Of a DNA stretch of 64,000 nucleotides, positions 35,001 to 47,553 are shown in pieces. Source of the DNA: Mangifera indica (lineage: Eukaryota; Streptophyta; Magnoliopsida; Sapindales; Anacardiaceae); NCBI RefSeq assembly GCF_011075055.1, contig NW_025401157.1, positions 97,659 through 161,658 of the forward strand, given 5' to 3'. Below the pieces are notes generated by a model. The model saw only the letters and a list, made by a program, of their open reading frames with translations. It was not told the origin of the DNA and did not search any database. Position numbers and translations under genes: made by a program. How positions within the stretch are numbered: the stretch's first letter is position 1; each line of letters starts with the position of its first letter.

Positions 35001-37373
35001 ATTCTCACAATCTTAGCAATCTACAAGATGAGAAAACTGATTTTGATCTGGCATGATGTACCTATATGGTCTTCTATTGGAGAGGTCACCTCAAACGTTG
35101 TAACTATCCTAACCATTTCATTCTAGAGATGTTATGGTTCATTCTACTTTCCCAAAATCTGTGTTTTTTGCCAACCTCTCCTGAAAGCAGCTTGATCTTA
35201 CTCCTTTTGCTACCTAATAGAGGAATATTTTTCTCCATAATTCCTCATTTGTTCTCCACCTCCGTGCTTGCCTTGTCCCTATTCTGGGCTTTGCTCTAAT
35301 TTCTTTACAATTCTTAAGTTATATAGCTGGCATATTGTCACATTCTCTTCTATAATATTGCATGATTCTTCTCTAAATTACCTCTGTGTTTTTATCTCGT
35401 TATTCTTGTAAAAGGTGCCAATTCAAAGTTAGCATTTGCTGATTTTAATTTTGATGGTTGTTTCGTGTAGCTGGGCCAAATGCTAATGTTGTTAAATGTC
35501 CAGTGCGTGCATACCCTTTATGATGTAGCCTATTTTTTATGTTTTTGTGTGAAATGTATTTAAGGATAAATGAATGGGTCGATAGAAAATTTTTGGAATT
35601 TTAATTGATGTACATCAATCTTTTAATTTTTTTTTTTTAATGTAACAATTCAAAATTGTTTAGGAGCAGCAGATGTGGTTCACCAGCTATCTATATAGAA
35701 TTCATAGTTACAAAAGAAATTATTTTGATATATCTTCTTCAGAAATTGGATCTGTACTTCCCTTGACATATTGAAATTTCTATAATGTTTCAAAAACTTG
35801 TTCTCTCACTGGTATCTAGGTGGACCTATGCTGATCCATCTTGGGCTCGCATTGCTGCACTTGTTCCAGTTGTTGTATCTTGTGCAGAGGCAGGTGATGA
35901 AGTTGCAAATAAGATATTGCTAGATTCAGTACAAGAGTTGGCTTTAAGTGTGAAAGCTGTTGTTCGGAGACTTGGTTTGTGTGGTGAAGGTATACTAAAA
36001 ATTTAAAGTATATGTGCCTCCTTTTGTTTTATGTTTTTGAAAATGTGGGCTTTACAGTTGATACTTTGTTTAAAAGCATTTGACTTTTCTCTTTAGATAT
36101 TTTGTTGCATGTCAAAAAAGGAATTTGATAAAATGTCCAGAGAGAAAAATTTTTCAATGCTTCTACCCCAATTCAATTTGATCATTGTGGTTTGCATTTG
36201 TGAGCCTGGATATTGCATAGTGTACAACCTAGGTAACTTAATCATGTTATTCAAACTGAAACTGAAATGATAAGAAATATTGTGTTTCAAATGTGTGAAG
36301 TTTGCTTTGTTCTGTGAACTGGGGCCTTACTGCCTTATTTTCCAGAAAACTTTGTGAAACATAATATCCCAAGTAGGTGGGCTCTGAGGAGATTTGAATC
36401 CTTGACCTCTTAGTTGTAACCAAGGGGTTATACTACTAATCTCTATCCATAATAAAGAGTAATTGGGAGAATTTTGTACTTGCAAATAATAAAGGGTAGC
36501 TTCTTATGAAGAAGGAAAAGAAGTAATAACGGATAACTGTGTCATTATGATAGCTCTACCATGCATTCTTTCTTTGTGTTGGGTCTAACTCTGAATGTTT
36601 GTGAATAAATCATTGCAGAAGGAAAAGATTCTTTTCCTTTTGTCATGGTTGGTGGTGTTCTTGAAGCAAACAGAAGGTGGGATATAGGAAAAGAAGTCAT
36701 AAAATGCATCACTAAGGAGTTTCCTGGTGCAGTTTCAATTAGACCAAAGGTATGTATCTAAACTGTTGCAATTTAATCATTCCAGCAGCTGCATTAACCA
36801 TTAAGTATGTAATGCAAGTAATAATTGTAGACATGGGCTTTTACGAAGTATCAGGTCTTGATTAACATAAGTTAAGAAACTATTAAGCTGCTGGAACTGA
36901 TTTTCATGTGTAAAGATCCTGGTGAAAATTTTCACAATTAAGAACCTGAGGGAAAATAACTATATCTTAGCAACATAGCTCATGGGTAGGAAGAAGCAAT
37001 GATACAGAGGCACAAGGAAAAAGATTTCTTATCCAGACCTGCATATATGAGACTGGCTTTTGTTGTTTGAATGGATAGACTCTGTCGTTAAAGTGAATTG
37101 GTCTATAGAGTTTATTATGTGTAGTTCCACTTAGAAACACAAGTACATAAGTCTAATCATAAAGTGCGGTTACTGATTTTGCCTAGAGTAATAATCTGAA
37201 GATAGAAATTAAATATCTAACCGATTTATCTTTTACCTTTATTGGATTGGGTATGCTTGCAATTTCTTCTTTATTGTTGATATATACAAATTCGAGGTAT
37301 TGTTTGACATCAGGTTGAGCCTGCTGTGGGGGCAGCATTGCTGGCTTGGAATACATTTATGAATGAAAGATGA
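32029..37373 (+). CDS. NAGK: N-acetyl-D-glucosamine kinase (BadF/BadG/BcrA ATPase family)
   Basis: Phosphorylates GlcNAc at O6, salvaging amino sugar for UDP-GlcNAc synthesis; probably cytosolic. Seven exons: 32029-32230, 33166-33313, 33904-34095, 34819-34947, 35820-35989, 36619-36749, 37314-37373; 1,032 nt, 343 aa. The ASKHA fold is evident: phosphate-1 loop LGLDGGTTST (about 23-32), catalytic-base Asp131 in VHNDAVAALASG, phosphate-2 loop AGTGTIAYG (151-159), GAGPVLGDWGSGYGI, and VMVGGVLEA near the C-terminus. It is closely similar to Arabidopsis At1g30540 in wording and length. Exon 3 is preceded by a 196-bp tandem duplication that includes its own first 26 bases and acceptor. The model uses the downstream acceptor, because the upstream one leads to a stop. 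Confidence 0.93.
33538..33929 (+). repeat. Exact 196-bp tandem duplication at the NAGK intron 2/exon 3 border
   Basis: Positions 33538-33733 and 33734-33929 read identically by eye over 196 bases (both contain GGGCTGGCAACTTCACGCTT and TTGATTTGTGCAGATATATA). The unit includes the intron end, the acceptor CAG and the first 26 nt of exon 3. If the first acceptor (exon from 33708) is used, translation runs out of the copied exon start into intron and ends at a TAA. Full identity means it is very recent, or an assembly artefact. Confidence 0.9.
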
Positions 37374-40300
37374 TCTCATGTTGATTCCAGAAGAGTTCAA
37401 TTGTACAGTAGCAAGGACTTATTGGGAAGGAAAAAAGGGCTGCGGAAAAAAGAAAGAGTGATTGAAACATATGTTTCTCCATACACGGTTAGGTATTTAA
37501 ATGAATTTTTAGTGTTGGTAGATTGATGTTTTCAAATTATTATTATTATTTTGTCAATTTCATACTTGTGTTAGCTTCTTAAGTTAGTATTTGCTCATGA
37601 AAGTGTAAGAACATACTCGTCTCAATATTATGAAAGCATGCGCTCTGCTTGTCTTGCATTTGCTTTATCTGTTGTCAGTGTTACCATAAGATCATTAACC
37701 CTGAAACTAGCAATTGAAACAATATATATATATATATAAACTAGAGGTAAGGAAAATCGGAGTACAGCATTTGTAATCAACAGAAGATTTAAGTAGTGAA
37801 TTGGACGAAGAGATGCCAATAATTGGGCATAGCCCATTTCACAGAGCAAATTATCAGAAACCAGTTTGGTTGTGTTGAGTTGAAATCAAGTAGGGCATAA
37901 AGGTTGTAGTATTGCAGGACAACACCGTATTGGCTCCAACTTGTGGACAAAAATGGCTTCGGCCACAAGAGCGGACCACCAATCTGTCTACATTTCAACA
38001 TCAAAGAAAAAATAGGCAAGAGATATCTCTTAAAACTAGATAATTGTCCACCGCTATCTTTGGGTGGCATATATTATATTCTCTATTTACAAGGTTAGAT
38101 ATGGTTATTATTGCTATGGGTCCAATCCAAGCAACCCAACTTGCCTGGACAGATAATTCGGCTCAAAAAGCTTCCCTGAAAATGAGTATCTTTGTTGGGT
38201 TAAAATGAGGGAAAAAAAAAAGTAATAAGAAGTGGAAACAAAAGATATCTTTGATGATGAGGGGGAATAGTGAAGAAGATGAGGATGATGTCATTTTAGA
38301 GCTGGAAGTACATATAAGGTAAACCAAATTTTTGGGGTCCAAATGGTGGGAAGGTGGCCTGGTGGGACTGGGATCAATCTCAGTGCAAATGGTTCTCAAG
38401 TTGGGAAATAAGACAATGGACATCATGCCCACTTGCAAAAATAAACAATATTTATCATGTTGCATTTTCTTTATATTAAGAATTTAATTTGTTGGTGAGG
38501 AAAAATGCATGCTGGAAAATGTTGAATTAATAAATACATACATCACGTTTTCTTGGCCAACATACACGGGGATAGATATGGATGATTGCGTGTACAGCCA
38601 CGGTCAACCAATGAAATGCATATCTTTGCGGTGGTCATAATTTCCACACCCTCTTTGGGCAATTTTTTCAACTAAAAATAATTTAATCTACTCCGTAGCT
38701 CACCTAGACTAGTTGAAATATTAGGTGAAAAAGACAGTTGTAATTTAGTAATAATTTTGAATGGGATGTGACAACTTTTTTTTATCAACTTCAATGAGGT
38801 CTCAATTTGTCCAGACAAAGCGGGATTTGACAAGCCATAAGTGAAGTGATTTGGAAAGGAAAGGACGGTGAATTGGAACTATGATTTCAAGTCAGTCAAC
38901 TGGTATCTACCAGTTCACCTAAATAAATAGAGAATACAGCTTTAAAATCTTAATGAAAATATATGTAACACTATTTATTAACTGGGAGAAAGAAAAGAAA
39001 ATAAACAACGATACATACATACATACATACATACGTATCTTTTATTGCCAAGAGTGGAGAATCCATGCAGTGGCAAAAGATAGAGAATTTTGAAAGTAAA
39101 GAATACAAACACGAAACATAAAGCCAATAACAAAAACCCTTTGTTTATTTTTAATCACGCATGGGGGGGTTTCTGCGCACGGTGTTTGTGGGTGGTTGGG
39201 GGGCGGTTGGGTGTTGGAGCAGCTATATATTTGACAAATAGATTACTTGAGTGGTGGAGTTCAAAAGAAAAACAAACAGTGTAAACTATAAGATAAATTA
39301 TTTTAAAAATTATTCAGTTTTAAATACCCTTAAAATAATTATTTTAAAATATCATTTATATTATAAGTTATATTAACTAAAAAATAATAAGGGTATTTTA
39401 ATCATAAAATATTAATAAGGATAATAAAATCAAATAATCATATTATTTTATATATTATCTATTATTTTATTATTAATAATGAAAGATTATTAGAATATTT
39501 TATTATATGATAATCAAATAAGATAATGTTAATAATATAAGGTATATTAATAAGAAGGTAATATTTCATTAATGCAAACCAATATTAAATTGTCTTGTGA
39601 AAGAAGCAGCAGCAGCAAATATGAGGACATTTGAACTCAAGAAAGATCGGTCACAGCTCAACTTTCACCAAATGTACATCCTTGCTTGGGGTGGGAGAGA
39701 GAATTTTGGAGACAGGAATCTAGACAAGATAAAAAGAAAAAATATGGAACCTTTTTTAGATAACGAATCCAAAATGCGTATAATTCATAATGAAATGATA
39801 GCAACTTTTCATTTAGGGTGTCTGCGGCCTGTCTCTGTGATTTACAGATAATGACTCTTAATACTTAATTAACCCTTAAACGGGTTTAATTAATTTAATC
39901 CCATTAACGTGGCAACTCTTGTCTTGTCAGAAATTTAATGTTGGTCCCAAGCACCCACAACAACAAGGTAGCTTGCTCTTGCTCTTACTCTAACAGATGC
40001 ATGCATGCATGGTATTCCAAGAATCACGTGGTGGAGTGGAGGTAGTTGGCTGCCTTTACTCTTTGACAATGATAGCATTTCTATTCATTTTTGTTTCATT
40101 TAATCAACTAAACAGTATGAAAAACCTGATAACTAATGGCTGCAGCTTGAAATGATCAGAGGTTTCCCTGACTGTAGGTAAACAAGAAGGAGAGACAGCT
40201 TGTAGAGAAGATTGAACAAATGTTATTAGAGTTTTTCGTACTTGCAGTTTCAGCGACAGCAGGAGCTTTTACATGTTAATGCCAAGAAGGAAGAAATTGT

Positions 40301-40688
40301 AAGTAGTTATACATATTATGGAATGGCAGCACAATAATCTTGAATTTGCGATGGTAGCAGGAAAAAACAAATCCGGAGAAGGTGATTCCCATGTCTCAAT
40401 CGATCCACGCTGCAGTAGTGCGTGAACGAATTGGCTCATTCGATCATAACTTAGCAAGTTCAATGAACCAATATGTGATTGAGATACATCAACTTTTGTG
40501 ACAGTTGTTTGTTTCTGTGACAAATACCCATCAGAGCTTTTACTCCTTACCTATCCAGTGAGAACTTATAAAAGAGCAATTTAATGTAGGCAGTAGCTGC
40601 CAGGATGAACAAAGCTTTCACCATCTGGTTATGGTCCCATGATAAATATAGGGGGACCATAGGTATTTCACTTTCCTTCCTAGTTTTC
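37374..40688. other. Intergenic between NAGK and the PIF-like gene
   Basis: No gene is supported. Minus ORFs at 37789-38070 and 38163-38465 are open for 93-100 codons but resemble nothing I recognise. An (ACAT)n microsatellite lies near 39010-39034, a TGCATGCATGCATG run near 39995-40010, and a (TA)n run near 37723-37737. About 39290-39590 is an AT-rich segment whose words (TACCCTTAAAATAATTATT, GATAATCAAATAAG) look like a diverged relative of the Tourist-like MITEs. The right part would include the PIF gene's 3' UTR. Confidence 0.45.
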
Positions 40689-43600
40689 TCACTGATTAAC
40701 CTGTTAAAAATTGAGAAAACGGTGCTATAAAAAATGGGACACTTGTGGCGTTAGAGGAATGATAAGACAAATTTTACTAAATCTGGAGGAACAATGAACA
40801 ACTTGAAAGGGTACTAGTAGAATCACAAAACTGAATTCATGGTCTATAGTTCCTAAAAGTTTTGAAAAAGGGATTTATGATTTCATAAAATAAGTACTGT
40901 TCTGTAAGAATCGCATTATTGTGAAATAAGTAATGTTTACCTTGGAAGTTTAAATCCACTTACAGAAAGTAACAGTATGATTCCTAAGAATAATGAAGCC
41001 TTTGTGATTCCAACAGTATAAAACACGGACAAAAGATTGAAATGATATACCTGTCTGGCCACTTGGGAGGCATTATCTGTTGCAGCTCCTCCAGTGAAGG
41101 GTCCACAACTAGTGCTAGGCAGAGACATTATTGGACTCTGCACTGTCTGAGGACCAAATCTGAACATGTTGATAGGCTGAAAGCAAGAAAGTAATTGTAA
41201 AACTGTATTCAGTAGAAAGAACTAAGAGACATTTACATTCCTAAAAAGCAATAGAGGCAGATTATTTTTTCATTAGTGCATAAATAAAGCTGTGACAGAC
41301 AATGAACAAACCTGAGAGGTCGTTTGCACAGGGTGAAACCCCATATAACGTGCATATTGATCAGAGAAGTTTGGATTCTGCATCTGATTTTGGTAATTAA
41401 CCGAATTCAACATTGAATTTTGACACATTACAGCCTGATTGTGTGCTTGGGCTATAGACATGGATTGATCAACTAGAGAGACCCCAGACAAATGCATAGG
41501 ATTGTTTATAGATGGCAACGGTGTCGGACCGATTCCCATACCCATACGAGAAAAAAAATGCTGAACTCCCGGAAACATCATGGGGGTCATGCCACTTCCC
41601 ATCCACATGACCTGAAACATCTAAAAAAAATTCTCAGTGACGTGAGAGACTAACGATATAAGGTAAACACCTATAGGTTTCTGTGATATCATACCTGAAG
41701 TTGTAACTGGAGAGACTTCAAGTATTCAATTACTTCGTCTAGCATTGATGCTTTATCTGTCTGCAATCAGAAAGTAAAAAAAGAGTTAGATGTTTCTTTT
41801 TTAATCTTTCGACTGCCTGATTCAATAAGAAAAACTCAGCAAGGCCTCCAAGGAAATGAGTCAGAGATTTTTTTTTTTTTGACTTTGCCCAATCCATTAT
41901 TTACTAGTTTCTCTTTCTTGTTCTTTTTACCCATTTTCTGACTTTCTCTGGCCATTCTTATAGCGCAGTCAAACTTAACAAGAATTTATCAGTGTATTTT
42001 CTCTTACTTCTTTGTCTTTTATATGCTAGGTCTAACTTCCTACGACCCATTTTTTATTCTACAGTCTATAATTTTTTCTACTCAGAAAACTTTCCCATTT
42101 TCCACATGCCATTTGCAAAAGAGTCAACTTTTGACTCGGTAGGAATGTAGACCAGATAATGGCTGATCTCGTTGACCGTAGAGTTTCTTGCTCACCGAAC
42201 AAATGAGATATCATTTTCAGCATGGTTGTTTCTCAGGAATGATGAAAAAAAATTCAAAAGAAAGGTAATTACACCATGGGACTACTAGCTAATGTAGAAA
42301 ATTTTCAACTAATATATGGGAGTATAAAGTAAAAACACTGACGAAGTTCAGCCAGAAAGTAAAGGAAGGACCTTGTTGCAGTGGGGTATGAGCTCCTGCA
42401 ATGCCCTCATCTTCTCATTTATCCTATCCCTTCGTCTCTGCACATATGCAATTTCTAATATTCAATCACTAATTCTTGCAATTTAAAACGTCAGAACAGT
42501 TCTCCTATCCTACCCTTTCTGAGAGATTGTGCACTTCAGCAGAACGGCTCCTGCGGCAAGAGCCAGATCTTTGGGATGATTTGTTCCCCCCTGCTGAATC
42601 AAGTTCAGCTGCCTATAACATTAAAAAATTAATTTGTAAATGGGACTGGATAAGAGTTAGTAATAATTCACAAGAAGAATAAGGAACGAGACTGTCTTAC
42701 ATCACTTTGGCAATCAGATTCCCTTGCATCTCTACTCTTCCTCTTGTGGCTAATCTCCCCAGTAGATTGTTTGCTTGTTCTATTAAAACTACTGCCAGAT
42801 CCACCAGAAGAGGACGTAACAGTAGCTTCAAGTGTCTCAGTTTTAGCTCTCTCACTCTGACAAATTACTTTCTGAATGTCACTGTTACAATTTCCAGGAG
42901 ATATACTAGTAGTCACCGCACCATTGCTGGAACCTCGACTCATATCAAGATCATATGCAACCTGATTGCTACCGCAATGGCTTGACCCAACTGTCATCAT
43001 TGAACACTCCCTGACCTCCCCATTTGTCATATTTCTAGTCCCTCTGTGAACAAATTGTCCATTAGAAGATCCTAGCTCGGCCATTAAGGGAGCTGCGGTT
43101 TGACAAAAATTAACAACTTCCCCTAAACCACCTAAATTTTTATCTTGTTGGACTGAATCATGACACTCAAATCTTGGAGGAGGCATTGTGTTCTTGTTTA
43201 TTCCAGGGACAACCGGATTGGTAACATTTGAAGGTTGTGAATTTGTTGCCAAACCTGAAGCAGCAACTGTAACCAGCTTTTCTTCTCCAAATTGTCTTGT
43301 GTGCTTATCAGTCTCCATCGGACCAGCCGGCAGTTCAGAGAAAAAATTCGAATAGAAGTCTTTCTCGAAGGAATCTTCAAGCGGGTATTGAATCCATGAG
43401 ATTGTTTCATCATTCTGAATCAAATTACTTGAATTCCCATATGAAGCACTTTCCCTTGAATTTTGTTTTTGGACTTGTCTAGACTGATTAGGATTCAGAC
43501 TTGGTTTTCTCTGCGTTTGGCTGTTGAAAACTACCTGCCCATTTTCCCATAAGAGCTCTACTAGGTCATGTTCTGGCCTGTTAAATTTTATGAAAACCAC

Positions 43601-43769
43601 AAAAAGGTAAATAAATTACAATACTTCATTTTTCTTCTGAAAGAAGAAAAAAATCAGCCAGGGTAACTTATGTTAAACTCAGAGAGAGAACAGACCAGAT
43701 GGGTTTTTTCTGATTGGTGGTGACAGGAAGATCACCTTCAAAATTCCAACCAGGGATACATGGATTCAT
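40689..43769 (-). CDS. Phytochrome-interacting factor, PIF4/5-like bHLH
   Basis: Nuclear transcription factor that binds G-boxes, interacts with active phytochrome B and drives growth in shade and warmth. Exons in transcription order: 43696-43769, 42701-43577, 42514-42612, 42372-42437, 41695-41760, 41312-41611, 41051-41176, then a probable 12-nt last exon 40689-40700 (VNQ stop); 1,620 nt, 539 aa. The APB motif is present ([12 protein letters not shown], about 29-40). The bHLH spans about 337-390: basic region with His345, Glu349, Arg353 (VHNLSERRRRDR), helix-loop-helix [29 protein letters not shown] and MMFPGVQ after the bHLH are PIF4/5 hallmarks. The last exon is the weakest part; read-through would end at 40937 instead. 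A short overlapping uORF starts at 43794. Confidence 0.9.
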
Positions 43770-43794
43770 GGCTCAGTAATAAAGACTTCTGCAT
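43738..43794 (-). CDS. Short uORF overlapping the PIF-like start codon (18 aa)
   Basis: An ATG at 43792-43794 lies 25 nt before the PIF start and in another frame. It reads [18 protein letters not shown] and stops at 43738-43740, inside exon 1. It could reduce initiation at the main ATG, but whether the transcript begins upstream of it is unknown, and there is no second copy to test conservation. Confidence 0.3.
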   Translation of the reverse strand: MQKSLLLSHESMYPWLEF

Positions 43795-45205
43795 AACAAG
43801 ACAGACAACACTACTAAATTAATCAAATTAATAAACATAATTGAAGCACTTTTTTGTCATTAACAGTGTGAGAATAATATAAATTATACTACAGAATCCC
43901 ACTAAACAAAGTAAAAATATTTTAATACTTAGTTGACTACTACGATAAAAAAACCAGAGAATTGGTACTATATACAAACGTTTTGTACCATATATAGAAG
44001 CATCTGAAGTAACAAATGAATGAATCTCTATTCCTAAAGAAGTAAGACTAGATTTTAATCATGATTAACTATCACTAATATTTTAATGGTAAAGCAACTT
44101 TGGAACAAATAAAGAACTCCAATCTTCAAACCTTTTGTCAAATAAAGGGAAAAGAATGATTGGAAATTGAAGTAAAATCTTTAATCATGCAATTTCAAAC
44201 TTGTAGAAAAAGAAAAGCAGCTAAAGACAACAAGCCACCATTGAAGACCAAAAAGCCAAGAACTTGCGAAGGAGAAACAGTTTCATTTACAAAAACAAAC
44301 CAGACAAAGAGAAGAAACAATTAACAACACTTTAAAAAACATACCCAGAATAGAAAATGTAAATGAAATCAAGCAAAGCTGACCAAAAGTTAAATCTACG
44401 ACTTCTGTTTTACGGAAAACTGAAACACAGTAGCACTTGAGTTGCGGTTTCTCTCTCTTTAAAAAGCTGGTGCTGATGTAGTTGCAAAGAAAATGAGAAA
44501 ATTTAGAGAATCAGGACCAGCACTAAATGTCATTGAGTTCTGTAAACGTAAAACGATAAATGACCACTTCACTGATGTATACGTGGCAAAACATGAGAGG
44601 GTTATGGGGAAAGTGGGTCCAGTTTCAGATAGGAAATCTACAACTACAAGGGCATTGAAGTTGTGATCTGAAAGTAAACAGAGGTAGTACCACGTGTGCA
44701 GTAACAGACTGCATTTTATTGCACAATGATTAGAGACACTGTTGTCAGGATAAATGTTTTTTTGGACAACTGATCCATTGGTTCTTCGGTAAAAATCTAT
44801 ATAAATGTGAAGATTGTGGTTTGGATAATTTTGATTAAAATAAAATAAAATAATATATATATATATATATAAATATATATTTATTTGTATAACGTATATC
44901 ATATTATTCAATTTTTTTAAATAAAAATAAAACAATAGCGCATTCATTACCTTATAATTGATATTTTAATCTCAGATTCTGATTATTTTATCATTCTCTG
45001 AAATAATTTTGAAATTTTATTCTGACCATTTGATTTTGCAACAAATAATGTGTGGTGAAGATAAGAGGAAGTAACCAATCATTCCAGAGTAATGAAAGAG
45101 CAGATCCTTTTACTATTGTAATTAACATTTAGAAGTCATACAAGTGTAATTCTGTTGCTTGCTTGGTGTATTAAAGCTCATGCCATTAATATATGGCAAA
45201 AAAAT
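43770..45205. promoter_or_regulatory. Upstream region of the PIF-like gene and 3' flank of the AKR gene
   Basis: Leader and promoter of the minus-strand PIF gene, possibly with a leader intron. A (TA)n run lies at 44852-44870 in an AT-rich block. The 162-codon minus frame at 44459-44947 has no recognisable domain and runs through this block, so I do not call it. The AKR 3' UTR lies at the right end. Confidence 0.45.
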
Positions 45206-47553
45206 TTACAGCTTCTCGACTGGGAAACCAACAAGAGGCCTTATCTCTGATGCGATAGAGCGCAACTCATTCACCTCTTCATCACTGAGTCTCCAACCTA
45301 ACGCACCAGGAAATTCCTTAGCCTGTTCTGCATTTTTGGCTCCTGGGATTGGCACAACATTTTCCTGTGCTATTAGCCAGTTGAGGACTACCTATATACA
45401 GAGTAAAAGTTCTATGGTCAGACAGAAGTTTGCTTGTAAGTTCAACTGCTATAACTGCAAAATAGTAACAGATTAATGGCTAAGTAAAACAATTTTCACT
45501 GTCTTGTATAGACACATGCAAAGAAAGACAAGAATGAACCTGTGTGGAAGTCTTGCCATAGGCCTCTCCTATTTCATTAATTCTCTTCAGCAGTGGTTGG
45601 AGCTGAAAGATGCAAATCTGGTTAAGTGATCATGTTGGATTTCATGATGAGGTTCTCATAACTAGGAGATGCCTTACTTTTGTTAGAAACTCAGGAGTGT
45701 AAATCCGGCCTCGAGGCCCAGTTGGTGGGTTTTCTGGGGTATACTTTCCTGTAAGCGCACCTGCGAAAATTTGAATCATTGGTTATGCTTCATCAGACTA
45801 GAATCAACTCTTGGACACAAAAGATCAACTTATTGAGGTTTTGGGACTCCTAAGTTTTGGGATTGGTTTAGAACTAGAATATGGCAAAGTCATCTTTCAA
45901 ATCCGTATTAAATTATCGTATAATGCCCAAAAGACCGTAGGTATGGTGTTCAAGAAAATTTTATTTTCTTTCATGTATCTAACATAACCAACAAGAGTTC
46001 CTAGACTGACATACTGGATGCACTGAGGTCTCTGGACAAAATGAAGCAAAAACATACAGAAAGGAGACTTCACCTTGAGCGATAGGACTATATGCAATTA
46101 ATGTGACCCCAAGTTCATCACAGGTAGCCTTCACACCATTTTCTTCTGGGCCTCTGTATATGACACTATAATTCACTTGGTTTGAAGCAAGTGGAATTCC
46201 TCTCATCTTAAGCTTCTCATAAGCTTCACGAAGTCGCCTCTCTGTAATAAAGTACTATATAAATCTTAATTCTTCACTATGATAAGGGAGGACAGGGAAA
46301 TTGAGGTCATATATGAAGCCAGAATCAGATTTTTGTCAAATTTTTAGCAGATTTTGCACATTCAATCAGCAAAATTGAGTCAATTATAGCATAAATTGTG
46401 AAAATACCATTGTAGTTTGAAACACCAACAGCCTTCACTAGGCCCAGTTCAACAGCATCCCCGAGACCATCAATGTACCCTGAAAAGTGATTAACAAACA
46501 CTAAGCTTCTTTAGAAGCTCAAAGGATTGGCTTCCATATAACATCTGATTCTATTATCTACATGATTTCAACTGTTCAATGAAACACTAAGCTACAGGAT
46601 TGGCTCTGGGCATCAACAAAAACAACCTTCATTTCCCCATATCCCTGGCCTGAAAATCCATGCCAATTTTTCATTAGCAACTATTTTTTCTCAAAGACAT
46701 TCAGAAATAAAATCATGTAACAAGCTCAAAAACACAGACCAATGGAGCTGATAAAGTTCAACTGAAGAAAGTCCAAGCCGACGAAGGGAATCTTTAAGGG
46801 CTGAAAGGACACTCTGACGGCCCAGCCTCCACGGTAAAGCTGCAAACTTGGTTGCAACATCCACCTCCACTTCTGGATCCTTTCCTTTCCTTTCCTTTAT
46901 AAACCTTAAGAAAAGAATCATCAAATTTGGCTATCATAAGTACTAAAAGAACAAAGGAGCACTGTAACTCTTAGAATGTGTACCGTCCTAATAATATTTC
47001 TGACTCTATGGCACCAAATGAAGCCTGCAATAACATATGATTCCAATTAATCTTGCATTTTTACCAACTTTCCCATGTAAAAGAACTAAGAATTTAATGA
47101 AAATTTTTCACAAACCCTAGAACCATAAACCTCAGCTGTATCAAAGAATGTTATTCCATTATCAACACTGGTATTAAAAGCAGCCCTAGCAGCCTTCACC
47201 TTCCTATCTGTAATCATAAAAACAACAGACACATAATCAAAGAAATGTAGAAAGGGTTATTCAAACACAGAGTTTAAAACATAAAATAGGCTTATAAAGA
47301 GCAAATTTGTGTAATTAATATAAGCTTAGAACTGACCGTCCCATTCAAAGTTATTCCAGAAGCTGGTGTCACCCCAAGACCAAGCTCCAATTCCAAGCCT
47401 TGTTACCTTCAATTCAGACCCACCTAATTTAACTTTTTCTTCTGTTGTTTTTAAAGCAGTAAAATTCTCAGTAGCCTCGGCTCTTACGGTACCAACTGAT
47501 CTCCTTTGTCCGAACACACAGAAACATGATACACCAATCACATGCATAGCCAT
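45206..47553 (-). CDS. Chloroplast aldo/keto reductase, At1g06690-like
   Basis: NADPH-dependent oxidoreductase of the AKR superfamily; the Arabidopsis homologue is a plastid (plastoglobule/thylakoid-associated) protein of unsettled substrate. Ten exons in transcription order: 47337-47553, 47116-47207, 46984-47024, 46740-46904, 46627-46649, 46408-46479, 46074-46241, 45678-45760, 45540-45602, 45206-45391; 1,110 nt, 369 aa, phases consistent. The N-terminus ([18 protein letters not shown]) is transit-peptide-like. The catalytic tetrad is complete: Asp95 and Tyr100 (FFDTAEVYG), Lys136 (VATKF), His171 (QLHWPG). Cofactor-site motifs VGVSNYN and [10 protein letters not shown] follow. Exon 5 is a microexon of only 23 nt. 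No breaks seen. Confidence 0.93.

Noticed and set aside
37789..38070. 93-codon minus-strand ORF beginning MPPKDSGGQL
   Set aside because: No recognisable motif, no supporting exons and no second copy; it is likely chance, though its composition is less AT-driven than most.
39014..39035. CRISPR-like or structured array at the ACAT repeats
   Set aside because: It is a simple tetranucleotide microsatellite, without spacers.
44459..44947. 162-codon minus-strand ORF
   Set aside because: It runs through a (TA)n and AT-rich block, its start encodes Tyr/Ile/Leu noise, and no domain is visible.
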